From: JANSWP01 sp041941305
Lineage (GTDB): Bacteria; Bacteroidota; Bacteroidia; Chitinophagales; Saprospiraceae
DNA: 35,306 bases
Assembly: GCA_041941305.1 (NCBI GenBank)
Contig: JBGTQJ010000082.1
Location: 1-35,306, forward strand
Direction: 5' to 3'
Positions within the stretch are counted from its first letter, which is position 1; each line of letters starts with the position of its first letter. Shown here piece after piece: positions 8,585-16,248 of the stretch. The position numbers and the translations under genes were made by a program. The notes beneath the pieces were generated by a model. That model made no database searches, was not told where the DNA came from, and saw only the letters and a list, made by a program, of their open reading frames with translations.

Positions 8585-10816
8585 ATGAAGAAGACCCTGT
8601 ACACTCTGTTTTTCTTGTGCTTATTTTCAAAAATTCCTGCCCAGACTTTTCAGCCATTGCAAATTCCCTTTACAAAAAACAACCAACTGCTTCAAAACCC
8701 ACTTTCAGGTGGTCTCAATTCTCCTCAGTTTTCCGAAGTCGACCTTAATAATGATTCAAAACCAGACCTCTTTATTTTTGATAAAGCAGGCAATGTAAGA
8801 TTGCCATTTCTGAATGTAGGCTCACAAAATGAAAGTGCTTATGCCTATGCACCGGAATACAGCAAAAACTTTCCTTCGGCAGTAAATTGGGTCCTAATGA
8901 GGGATTTTAACAGCGACGGCATTCAAGATTTGTTCACGCATTCAGCAGATGAAAACATTGACGGCATCAAAGTTTATAAGGGAAAATATCAAAATAATAA
9001 AATAGCCTTTGACAGAGTAGCGTTTCAAAATGACTTCCCTGGAGAAGTATTGACCTATCCTTTGAGTAATGGAATACTTACTCAGATAGTTGTAACGGAA
9101 GATGACATTCCGGATATCAATGATGTAGATGGAGATGGCGATTTGGATGTCCTTAATTTTGTAGGTGGGAATGTTTATTTCTATGAGAATCGTGCAGTTG
9201 AATTGGAATTGCCATTAGATGAGTTAATTTTTGAACTGGTGGACGAATGTTGGGGAAGGTTTTCAGAATCTCCTATCTCTTCTACTATCTCTTTAAGTGA
9301 TGATATCAATGATTGTGCAGATGGGCTGGTCAACAATGAACCTGATGATCGCCAACACCCAGGCTCTACACTTTTGACTTTTGATGAGAATAATGATGGG
9401 CTTGTAGAAATCATCATTGGTGACTTTGCCAATCCCTTTTTAACCAGATTGGTCAATTCTGGAACTATAGAAACAGCCTTCATGAAAGAGCAGGATAATA
9501 AATTCCCCATTTACGATGTTTCGGTAAATATTCCTTTCTTTCCAGCTTCTTTTATGCTTGATTTAAATAATGATGGGAAAAAAGATTTATTGGTCAGTCC
9601 AAATGAGACGGGCATTGCAGAAGATGTAAATGTGGGCTGGTTCTATCAAAATACAGGAACACCCACTAATACCGTCTTCGAATTTCAACAAACCAATTTC
9701 CTGGCTGAAACCATGATTGATTTTGGCACCAATGCATATCCCGCTTTTGCAGATGTCAATGGAGATGGCCTGCTGGATTTAGTAGTCGGTAATTTAAGTA
9801 ATTACGAACCCCTCGGAAATAAAGACAGTCGGCTCCATTTATTGGAAAATATCGGAACAGCTTCTGAACCACATTTTGAGTTAACTGATGACAACTGGTT
9901 GGATTTCAAGCAATTCAACCTTACCAATTTCGCTTTTACACCAACTTTTGGCGATATGGACAATGATGGGGACCTGGATTTATTAGTTGGAGATTTTTTT
10001 GGAAGCTTATTTTATGCAGAAAATGAAGGGGGGCCAGGCAATCCCATGATATTCAATACCATCCAACCAAATTGGCAAGATATCAATGTGGGGCAAAACA
10101 GCGCTCCCCATATTGTGGATTTGAATAGAGATAACCTTCCTGATTTGGTCATTGGTGAAAAACAGGGCACGATTAATTTCCTCCCCAATCAGGGTAGCCC
10201 TGGAAATCCAGTTTTTCATCCCAATCCCAATGAAGCGCCAAATAACAATAAACTCGGAGAAGTTTTTCTTGGAGTACTTGGTGGAGCGATTCCCTTTATA
10301 TTGGATTATGGAAATGATTTTGCACTTATTACGGGTTCTGAATCAGGTAAAATTCATCTCTATAAGGATATTGAAGATAACCTTGACGGGACATTTAATT
10401 TAGTTAGCAATAATCTTGGAAAAATAGCCGTAGGTACTCAAAGCAGTGCCGCTTTGGCAGACATCGATAATGATGGCGTTTTTGATATATTGGTAGGCAA
10501 TACAAGGGGTGGTTTGACTTGGTTTACCTCTAATATTCTTTTAGATGGAACTACTGAAACTGAAAGTAGTCATCAGAAGCCTGAAATCAGCATTTACCCA
10601 AATCCAGCGAGCGGATTGGTAGGAATTGAAATCCAAAATATTGACATGAAAGGGTCAAAGGTTCAAATCTATAATGCTTTAGGTCAAAAGATCAGGGAAG
10701 CCTTGGTTTTGAATAATCGGTTTCAAATAGATTTTTCCGAGCTACCTGAAGGGGTTTATTTCCTGGAATTTCAGGTTGGAGAAAAACGGCTTGTGAAAAA
10801 GGTCATAAAACGATGA
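8585..10816 (+). CDS. T9SS-exported FG-GAP/VCBS repeat protein
   Basis: 743 residues with a signal peptide (about 1-20, ending KIPAQ). The body contains about nine calcium-binding-like FG-GAP/VCBS motifs of the form DxNxDGxxDLxxG, for example DLNNDSKPDLF, DFNSDGIQDLF, DVDGDGDLDVL, DLNNDGKKDLL, DVNGDGLLDLVVG, DMDNDGDLDLLVG, DLNRDNLPDLVIG and DIDNDGVFDILVG. This predicts a beta-propeller like an integrin alpha head. The last 80 residues are a type A T9SS sorting domain (ISIYPNPASG, QIYNALGQ, GVYFLEF, KKVIKR). It is probably a surface adhesin or scaffold; no catalytic motif is visible. It follows another T9SS cargo gene on the same strand, separated by hairpins and a terminator-like structure, so co-expression is not certain. 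Confidence 0.88.
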   Translation: MKKTLYTLFFLCLFSKIPAQTFQPLQIPFTKNNQLLQNPLSGGLNSPQFSEVDLNNDSKPDLFIFDKAGNVRLPFLNVGSQNESAYAYAPEYSKNFPSAVNWVLMRDFNSDGIQDLFTHSADENIDGIKVYKGKYQNNKIAFDRVAFQNDFPGEVLTYPLSNGILTQIVVTEDDIPDINDVDGDGDLDVLNFVGGNVYFYENRAVELELPLDELIFELVDECWGRFSESPISSTISLSDDINDCADGLVNNEPDDRQHPGSTLLTFDENNDGLVEIIIGDFANPFLTRLVNSGTIETAFMKEQDNKFPIYDVSVNIPFFPASFMLDLNNDGKKDLLVSPNETGIAEDVNVGWFYQNTGTPTNTVFEFQQTNFLAETMIDFGTNAYPAFADVNGDGLLDLVVGNLSNYEPLGNKDSRLHLLENIGTASEPHFELTDDNWLDFKQFNLTNFAFTPTFGDMDNDGDLDLLVGDFFGSLFYAENEGGPGNPMIFNTIQPNWQDINVGQNSAPHIVDLNRDNLPDLVIGEKQGTINFLPNQGSPGNPVFHPNPNEAPNNNKLGEVFLGVLGGAIPFILDYGNDFALITGSESGKIHLYKDIEDNLDGTFNLVSNNLGKIAVGTQSSAALADIDNDGVFDILVGNTRGGLTWFTSNILLDGTTETESSHQKPEISIYPNPASGLVGIEIQNIDMKGSKVQIYNALGQKIREALVLNNRFQIDFSELPEGVYFLEFQVGEKRLVKKVIKR

Positions 10817-10880
10817 ATTGAACATTTTTGATTAAAAACCCTTATTTTCAGAAATTTGTGATTAAAAATAATCCTTCTCT

Positions 10881-10921
10881 GACGTTGGGTGGTCAAACAT
10901 GAATCATATCACCTGACGTCA
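10881..10921. repeat. Inverted repeat with TGACGTCA palindrome upstream of the Uma2 gene
   Basis: GACGTTGGGTG (10881-10891) and CACCTGACGTC (10910-10920) pair at 9 of 11 positions around an 18-nt spacer; TGACGTCA at 10914-10921 is a perfect 8-bp palindrome. The element ends 17 bp before the ATG at 10939, a position fitting an operator or leader hairpin, but no regulator is identified. Confidence 0.4.
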
Positions 10922-10938
10922 AAGGATCAAAATAAATT

Positions 10939-11568
10939 ATGTCAGAAACACTTTTAAAAGCTAAATCTGAAAAACCTAAACGAAAAAGAAAGATTCCTGC
11001 TTCTTTGATAAAAGAGACAATAGATGGTATTCCTTTCTACTATCAGGGATATCGATCTGTACTAAACAAAACCAAAAAACTTGAAGACATTATTCCTGAT
11101 AGTGGTTTGCAATTATTTATCAAAAGATTTTTTTTCAACCTTCTTAACAAAAATCTGGATCCAAAAGATTTTGAAGTTTTTATGGGGGAAGTGGGTAGTC
11201 ATCTTGATCATCGAAATAACATGGGTCTTGATGTAACCGTGTATGATAGAAATGTTCTTACACGTGACAAAATCACTTTAAAATACATTGATGTAGCTCC
11301 CAAAATTGTAATTGAAATAGATGTGAATGTGGAAATAGAAGATAAAACAACGAACCTATTCGAAGATTTCGTATTACGAAAAATACGTCGATTGCATGAT
11401 TTTGGTACAGAAAAGATCATTTGGGTATTCACAAAAAGTAAAACGGTGATTGTAGCAAATCCAGACAATAACTGGCAGGTGTTGGATTGGGATAAAGATG
11501 TAGAAATTTTAGAAGGCGTTCAATTCAATATTGCAAAGTATCTGGATGAAGAAGGCATTCAGGTTTAA
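10939..11568 (+). CDS. Uma2-family (PD-(D/E)XK-fold) protein
   Basis: 209 residues. After a basic N-terminus (KSEKPKRKRK) the sequence follows the Uma2/DUF820 pattern: a helical segment (SGLQLFIKRFFFNLL), then MGLDVTVYD with the candidate metal-binding Asp, APKIVIEIDVNVE for the second acidic strand, and FEDFVLRKIRRLHDFGTEKIIWVF matching the typical KxxxYxxxGVxEYWxV core. Uma2 proteins have a restriction-endonuclease-like fold, but their biological role is mostly unknown. They occur in many copies in cyanobacteria and some Bacteroidota. This one is longer at the N-terminus than many members. It stands alone between the FG-GAP protein and aconitase genes. Confidence 0.7.
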   Translation: MSETLLKAKSEKPKRKRKIPASLIKETIDGIPFYYQGYRSVLNKTKKLEDIIPDSGLQLFIKRFFFNLLNKNLDPKDFEVFMGEVGSHLDHRNNMGLDVTVYDRNVLTRDKITLKYIDVAPKIVIEIDVNVEIEDKTTNLFEDFVLRKIRRLHDFGTEKIIWVFTKSKTVIVANPDNNWQVLDWDKDVEILEGVQFNIAKYLDEEGIQV

Positions 11569-11776
11569 TAAACTCAAAAAATGTCCTTTATAAAAACCTA
11601 GGCATTCTATTTCTCAGAAAGCTTCTCAATTGTTTTTCTTCTGTAAAGTCTATACTTTCTAATCATAAATTTGGCTTTTTATAAAAGCGCTATTCCCATC
11701 TATTTTCCAGCTCAACTTTTCAGCTGTTTAGGCCTTATAATTTAAGTAACTTCCCAAAAAAATTTCCCAAAAAACT

Positions 11777-11784
11777 TACTTTTG
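11777..11784 (+). promoter_or_regulatory. Bacteroidota -7 box (TACTTTTG) for aconitase
   Basis: Perfect TAnnTTTG match 77 bp upstream of the aconitase ATG, giving a leader of about 70 nt. A clear TTTG -33 box at the expected spacing was not found, so this is a motif-based call. The rest of the 292-bp gap (11569-11860) is AT-rich without a gene. Confidence 0.4.
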
Positions 11785-11860
11785 CGGACTTTTAAAAAAA
11801 AGCCCTGATTTCAATTTCGAAATCTTAAATCCAAATTAGTAAATTTAAAATTCTATAACT

Positions 11861-14146
11861 ATGCCTTTCGATATTGATATTATTAAAAATCATTACAACA
11901 GCTTACCGCAAAAAGTGGCTGCCGCTCGGGAAATGCTCGGTCATCCTCTAACCTTAACAGAAAAAATCCTTTATTCCCACCTACATGCAGAATCACCGCT
12001 TCAAAAATATACCCGTGGTGGCGATTATGTCTTCTTTGCACCTGACCGGGTAGCCATGCAGGATGCAACTGCCCAAATGGCTTTGTTGCAATTCATGATG
12101 GCCGGAAGAGATAAGGTGGCAGTACCTTCAACTGTTCATTGTGACCATTTGATTCAAGCAAAAGTAGGCGCAGAAAAAGATTTGGAAGTAGCAAATGATG
12201 TCAATTCGGAAGTTTATGAATTCTTGTCTTCTGTTTCCAATAAATATGGAATTGGTTTTTGGAAACCAGGAGCAGGTATCATCCATCAAATCGTTTTGGA
12301 AAATTATGCCTTTCCCGGAGGTATGATGATTGGCACGGATTCGCATACCGTTAATGCTGGGGGATTGGGTATGGTGGCAGTTGGAGTTGGAGGTGCAGAT
12401 GCAGTAGACGTAATGGCAGGAATGCCCTGGGAACTTAAAATGCCTAAGGTGATAGGTGTGAAATTGACTGGAAAGATGAGTGGCTGGACATCTTCCAAAG
12501 ATGTAATTTTGAAGGTAGCAGGAATCCTAACCGTTAAAGGAGGGACTGGGGCTATAGTAGAATACTTTGGTCCTGGTGCTGAATCATTGTCTTGTACTGG
12601 AAAAGGAACCATATGCAATATGGGTGCAGAGATTGGAGCGACTACTTCCACATTTGGCTATGACGAGTCTATGAGTCGTTATTTGAGAGCTACAGAAAGA
12701 GCTGAAATCGCTGATTTGGCAGATGCTGTAGCTGAACATCTTACAGGCGATGCTGAATGTTATGCCAATCCTGAACAATATTTTGATAGAGTCATAGAGA
12801 TCGACCTTTCAACTTTGGAACCACATATCAATGGTCCTTATACACCAGATTTGGCTTGGCCAATTTCAGAATTTGCCAAAGCCGTAGAAGAGAAAGGATA
12901 TCCGGCAAAACTGGAAGTGGGATTGATTGGTTCTTGCACCAATTCTTCTTATGAGGATTTGGATCGGGCAGCATCACTGGCAAAACAAGCAGTTGCAAAG
13001 AATTTGAAAGTAAAATCAGAATTTACCGTCACACCAGGTTCTGAGCAGATTCGTTATACCGTAGAACGGGATGGGCAACTGGATGCTTTTGAGGAGATGG
13101 GAGGTGTTGTATTGGCAAATGCTTGCGGACCTTGCATCGGACAGTGGGCTCGTCACATGGAGAATCCTGATCGCAAAAACTCTATCATCACTTCTTTCAA
13201 TAGAAATTTCACCAAAAGAAATGATGGCAACCCCAATACCCATGCTTTCGTTGCTTCCCCTGAATTGGTCACCGCAATGGCAATCGCAGGAGATATGAAA
13301 TTTAACCCATTGACGGATACCCTTACTAATGAAAATGGAGAACAAGTAAAGCTGGATCCTCCAACGGGTCTGGAATTACCACCAAAAGGATTTGATGTAG
13401 AAGATGCTGGTTTCATTCCTCCTGCTGAAAATGGTTCGGATATTGAGGTTGTAGTAAATCCTGACTCCAACCGTTTGCAATTGCTGACGCCTTTTGTTCC
13501 TATGACTCAAAGTGAATTAACCGGAATGCGGTTGCTCATCAAAGCCAAAGGAAAATGTACAACTGATCACATATCTATGGCTGGTCCGTGGCTGAAATAT
13601 AGGGGTCACCTTGAAAATATTTCCAATAATTGCTTCATTGGTGCAATCAATTATTTCAATGAAGAGGCAAATAACGTAGCCAATTATGCTGCTAATGAGG
13701 GAAGCCCAAATTTTATGGCAGTGCCAGATAGTGCAAGAGCATACAAAGCTGCCAATATTGGAACCGTAGTGTTTGGGGAGGAAAATTATGGAGAAGGCTC
13801 TTCACGTGAGCACGCCGCTATGGAACCACGTTATTTAGGAGTAAAAGCAGTCATTGTAAAATCCTTCGCCAGAATTCATGAAACCAACTTGAAAAAACAG
13901 GGTATGTTGGGTCTTACTTTTGTTAATCCTGATGACTACGAAAAAGTGCGACAAGATGATACCATTGATATTTTAGGCTTTGATGAAATGGCTCCAGGAA
14001 AAAATTTAACAGTTGTATTGCACCATGCAGATGGCACGGAGGACAGCTTTGAAGTCAAACATACCTACAATCAAGCGCAGATTGATTGGGTGAGAGCTGG
14101 GTCAGCCTTGAATAAAATTCGAGAGGAGATTGGAGTAACCAATTAG
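11861..14146 (+). CDS. acn: Aconitate hydratase (TCA cycle)
   Basis: 761 residues, the length of the mitochondrial-type aconitases found in Bacteroidota. It interconverts citrate and isocitrate in the cytoplasm using a [4Fe-4S] cluster. Cluster ligands are C359 in LIGSCTNSS and C422/C425 in NACGPCIGQW. Other family motifs are HCDHLIQA, GTDSHTVNAGGLG, the swivel-domain entry CTTDHISMAGPWLKYRGH and the substrate-binding FGEENYGEGSSREHAAMEPRYLG with FARIHETN. All catalytic regions appear intact. The gene is monocistronic in the window: the upstream gene is unrelated, and downstream it converges on the DUF4058 gene with 7 bp between stop codons. Confidence 0.96.
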   Translation: MPFDIDIIKNHYNSLPQKVAAAREMLGHPLTLTEKILYSHLHAESPLQKYTRGGDYVFFAPDRVAMQDATAQMALLQFMMAGRDKVAVPSTVHCDHLIQAKVGAEKDLEVANDVNSEVYEFLSSVSNKYGIGFWKPGAGIIHQIVLENYAFPGGMMIGTDSHTVNAGGLGMVAVGVGGADAVDVMAGMPWELKMPKVIGVKLTGKMSGWTSSKDVILKVAGILTVKGGTGAIVEYFGPGAESLSCTGKGTICNMGAEIGATTSTFGYDESMSRYLRATERAEIADLADAVAEHLTGDAECYANPEQYFDRVIEIDLSTLEPHINGPYTPDLAWPISEFAKAVEEKGYPAKLEVGLIGSCTNSSYEDLDRAASLAKQAVAKNLKVKSEFTVTPGSEQIRYTVERDGQLDAFEEMGGVVLANACGPCIGQWARHMENPDRKNSIITSFNRNFTKRNDGNPNTHAFVASPELVTAMAIAGDMKFNPLTDTLTNENGEQVKLDPPTGLELPPKGFDVEDAGFIPPAENGSDIEVVVNPDSNRLQLLTPFVPMTQSELTGMRLLIKAKGKCTTDHISMAGPWLKYRGHLENISNNCFIGAINYFNEEANNVANYAANEGSPNFMAVPDSARAYKAANIGTVVFGEENYGEGSSREHAAMEPRYLGVKAVIVKSFARIHETNLKKQGMLGLTFVNPDDYEKVRQDDTIDILGFDEMAPGKNLTVVLHHADGTEDSFEVKHTYNQAQIDWVRAGSALNKIREEIGVTN

Positions 14147-14153
14147 AAATCAA

Positions 14154-14933
14154 TCAAGTTTCCTTTTTTATAACCTCCTTTATCCATTGTTTTTCTTCCT
14201 TTGAAAATTTGGGTGGAGGAGGTTCCTTCTCATAATTAATTGAAGCCCCATAATCACTTCTTTCATACAAATCCTGCAATCCTTTTCCAATATCTAATTG
14301 AGCATGCTGCTCTGGTTTAGCCAGAGGGACTGGTACAACAGGTAATTTGTCTGTTATATCTACAGTCCAAACATTGGTTTTTCCAGTATGGAAATTGGTG
14401 ACTAAAACAAGGTAATGAGATTTTGGAATTGAGAGATGTTCTAAAGCTCTTCTTCCCCTTCTGATTAAATCTATTTCTATAAGATGTACGCTTTCCGAAA
14501 GTAATCGTTCTCTTTTTTCTTGGTACTGCTTTAAACCGATTCCTCGCTTATCGACTGGTGATATTATCTCACATGTTGTAATTAATTTATTATTTTTTCG
14601 ATCTCTTATTTCCAGCTCAGGGATCTTTAATTCCGGGAATGGAGCAACTGACAATGTTAATGTTGCGGGGGTAACCGAAGAACCAATATAGGAAGCAGCA
14701 GGTTCTGAAACAATATTTGCTCCTTTTTTAAAAACTTCAACATCAGGATACATAATTCCAATATCCTCTTCAGTTTCGGTATCTTTAAATGTTTGGACAT
14801 TGATACGAACAAAATATTCAGGTTTTACCTGAGGTACTAATTGTTCTTTAAAAACAAAAGCTAATCCATGATGGACATCTGACCAAATATGGTCCTCTAA
14901 ATATGGGTCCATTCCAGGAAAGGGGCTTGACAT
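14154..14933 (-). CDS. DUF4058 family protein
   Basis: 259 residues. The N-terminus SSPFPGMDPYLED is the hallmark of DUF4058, followed by WSDVHHGLAFVFKEQLVPQ, then YPDVEVFK and the conserved LEIRDRKNNKLITTCEIISPVDK...LLSESVHLIEIDLIRRG. The acidic/EIxSPxxK pattern resembles PD-(D/E)XK nuclease-fold proteins such as Uma2, and both families tend to expand in the same genomes. No biochemical role is established. It has no signal peptide and is predicted cytoplasmic. The start codon lies about 50 bp downstream (in transcript sense) of a terminator-like hairpin, so the upstream region may be its attenuated leader or a separate small RNA. Confidence 0.85.
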   Translation of the reverse strand: MSSPFPGMDPYLEDHIWSDVHHGLAFVFKEQLVPQVKPEYFVRINVQTFKDTETEEDIGIMYPDVEVFKKGANIVSEPAASYIGSSVTPATLTLSVAPFPELKIPELEIRDRKNNKLITTCEIISPVDKRGIGLKQYQEKRERLLSESVHLIEIDLIRRGRRALEHLSIPKSHYLVLVTNFHTGKTNVWTVDITDKLPVVPVPLAKPEQHAQLDIGKGLQDLYERSDYGASINYEKEPPPPKFSKEEKQWIKEVIKKET

Positions 14934-14983
14934 ATACTATTGTATTTTTTGATAAAGATACACCTTTGGAAAAGAGCAAACAA

Positions 14984-15013
14984 GAAAAAGCCTGACTACC
15001 CTTTTGTAGTCAG
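14984..15013 (-). terminator. Rho-independent terminator on the minus strand
   Basis: CTGACTAC (14992-14999) and GTAGTCAG (15006-15013) form a perfect 8-bp stem with a 6-nt loop. Read on the minus strand the stem is followed by GCTTTTTCTTG. It would end a short transcript coming from about 15.1 kb, upstream of the DUF4058 gene. Confidence 0.55.
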
Positions 15014-15132
15014 ACTTAGAACAATTTTTGGCGAGGGGAATCAGCCGATGTTACCTTGAGGTACTAATTCCCGAATACGCCTGATATGTGTTTCAGGAAA
15101 AAAGTGTGGGGGCAATTCTTATTTGAGACATT
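14984..15132 (-). ncRNA. Candidate structured small RNA or attenuated leader, class unknown
   Basis: A perfect TATATTTG box at 15139-15146 (minus strand) and the terminator at 14984-15013 delimit a transcript of roughly 150 nt. Inside, GGGAATTAG and CTGATTCCC pair over 9 bp (one G.U), enclosing the small hairpin TACC-TCAA-GGTA. A second hairpin is formed by CCTGA...TCAGG. There is no good ORF. Size and setting would suit a 6S-like RNA or a cis-regulatory leader of DUF4058, but I recognise no family signature and the 5' and 3' ends pair only weakly. Confidence 0.35.
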
Positions 15133-15138
15133 GAATTT

Positions 15139-15146
15139 CAAATATA
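15139..15146 (-). promoter_or_regulatory. -7 box (TATATTTG) for the candidate small RNA
   Basis: Perfect TAnnTTTG match on the minus strand (CAAATATA on the plus strand), located 126 bp before the minus-strand terminator. No TTTG -33 box at the usual spacing; neighbouring DNA is almost pure A/T. It lies in the 348-bp gap 14934-15281, which otherwise holds only the candidate RNA and the rnpB promoter. Confidence 0.35.
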
Positions 15147-15248
15147 TACAATTAATTATTATTTTTTATAATTTTCGAGAAGTGAAGTTTTCAAAATTTG
15201 TCAGATTGAACTTAAGAGGCTCTTTTTTGATTGATCTTCCTAGAATAT

Positions 15249-15279
15249 TTTCAGAATAATTCAATTAATTTTACGCTTG
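15249..15279 (+). promoter_or_regulatory. Probable rnpB promoter
   Basis: TTTC at 15249-15252, 19-bp spacer, then TACGCTTG at 15272-15279, close to the Bacteroidota consensus TTTG-N19-TAnnTTTG. The expected start a few bases downstream coincides with the 5' strand of RNase P helix P1, which supports the call. Confidence 0.5.
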
Positions 15280-15375
15280 AAAATACTACCGACTACTCTA
15301 TCGCGGTCCCGAGCAATTGGGAATGAGGAAAGTCCGGACAACGTAGAGCACCACACCATCTAACGGATGGGACTT

Positions 15376-15442
15376 TGATTGATTTACGGTTTATGATTTT
15401 CCGCGCCTCCAGCGCGAAATATCATAAACCGTAAATCATCAA
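15376..15442. repeat. rnpB hairpin expansion 1 (17-bp perfect stem)
   Basis: 15381-15397 is the exact reverse complement of 15421-15437, capped by CGCGC-CTCCA-GCGCG. The words (ATTTACGG, TTTATGAT) resemble the ATTTACG words of the intergenic element at 17523-17568. It replaces the tip of a hypervariable helix after CACACCATCTAACGGATGGG. Confidence 0.8.
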
Positions 15443-15477
15443 GGGACAGAGAGTGTCGCAGAAAATAACCGCCTTGT

Positions 15478-15560
15478 CTGTGGGCAGTTTTCAGTATGCA
15501 GTAGGCAGTCACTGCAAAGAAATTGCAACTGCATACTGCATACTGCAAAACTGTCCACAG
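15478..15560. repeat. rnpB hairpin expansion 2 (CAGTATG words)
   Basis: Arms 15478-15509 and 15528-15560 are reverse complements apart from two substitutions and one 1-nt bulge. Within each arm, CAGTATGCAGTA/TGCAGT words are iterated. It is inserted between the ACCGCC core segment and GGTAAGGGTG. Confidence 0.8.
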
Positions 15561-15661
15561 TACTCGGTAAGGGTGAAAACGTGCGGTAAGAGCGCACGGC
15601 GTTCTCAAGTAATTGGGAGGGCGGACAAACCTTGTGGGTTGAAATGTCATGTACACCGGCG

Positions 15662-15771
15662 TTGGAGAGAGTTGGGAGAGGTTGAGAGATTGAGGGAATT
15701 GAGAGATTGAGAGTTGTTTATTCTCAAATTCTCAGACTCTCCAATTCTCAAATTCTCCCAATTCTCTCCAA
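15662..15771. repeat. rnpB hairpin expansion 3 (TTGAGAG words)
   Basis: The left arm 15662-15716 iterates TTGAGAGA/TTGGGAGA; the right arm 15721-15771 iterates TCTCAAAT/TCTCCCAA. Over the first 30 positions most differences between the left arm and the reverse complement of the right arm are G versus A, that is G.U pairs, so the helix stays paired in RNA. It is the longest of the three expansions. Confidence 0.8.
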
Positions 15772-15906
15772 AAGGGTTGCTCGCCCGAGTCGGGGGGTAG
15801 GCAGATAGACCCTGTCTGTGAGGGCAGGGCTAGATAAATGATAGAGGTTCTTTTGAGCAATCAGAGGAATTACAGAATCCGGCTTATTCGTCGGTAGTAT
15901 TTTTTT

Positions 15907-16248
15907 ATCGTTTTGAGTTCCGAATTTTGACTTGCTTTACACAGCAAAATTTTCAAGAAATTCTACTATTTTTTTTCAAAAATCTTTTTTGCTGTTCATT
16001 TACGAACACTTTACGTTCAGGGACGTACGATCTGGTTATTTTCATCACAATTAAAATTCTCTAAAAACCTCATAATCAATTTATTACATTGCTTGGCACA
16101 TCTATTGGACTCAATTATCTACCTTTAGTAAAAAAGTAAAATGATGTTGAAGAAAATTGAATAGAAATCCTAGAAAAGCTATATCAAGCAACCTTCATAA
16201 TTCATTTTTCATCATTCATCATTCCATTCATCACTCATCATTAACTCA
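15907..16248. other. 342-bp intergenic region, rnpB to HlyD-type adaptor
   Basis: AT-rich, no gene recognised. TACCTTTA at 16120-16127 resembles a -7 box (7 of 8) and may serve the adaptor gene, but no well-placed -33 box is visible. The last 60 bp are a one-strand array of ATTCATC/CATCATT words at about 16194-16241, ending 7 bp before the ATG. Confidence 0.5.
16194..16241. repeat. Degenerate tandem CATCATT/ATTCATC word array
   Basis: About seven imperfect copies of a 7-8 nt word (TTCATAATTCAT, TCATCATTCATCATT, CATTCATCACTCATCATT) directly upstream of the adaptor start. Unlike the fold-back elements it has no complementary arm. A shorter version (CTTCATCATTCATAATTC) lies about 35 bp upstream of the ATG at 6673. 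Confidence 0.5.

Larger units (their letters stand above)
15282..15906 (+). ncRNA. rnpB: RNase P RNA with three long hairpin expansions
   Basis: The catalytic RNA of RNase P, which matures the 5' ends of tRNAs. The universal core is present: GAGGAAAGTCCGGAC at 15325-15339, GGTAAGGGTGAAAACGTGCGG after 15566, and the 3' signature ACAGAATCCGGCTTAT at 15872-15887. Helix P1 closes the molecule (15282-15293 with 15890-15901) and is followed by a T-run that serves as terminator. The span is about 620 nt against roughly 350-400 nt for ordinary type A RNAs. The excess lies in three self-paired hairpins in peripheral positions: 15376-15442, 15478-15560 and 15662-15771. The catalytic core between them looks intact. 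ORFs here are spurious. Confidence 0.95.

Noticed and set aside
14984..15146. Assignment of the minus-strand structured segment as 6S RNA
   Set aside because: Terminal ends pair only weakly and I could not identify the long duplex with central bubble; left as an unclassified candidate.
15384..15710. Open frames on both strands inside the rnpB region (85-90 codons)
   Set aside because: They lie entirely within the RNase P RNA and its inserted hairpins, and their peptides are low complexity mirrors of the repeat arms.
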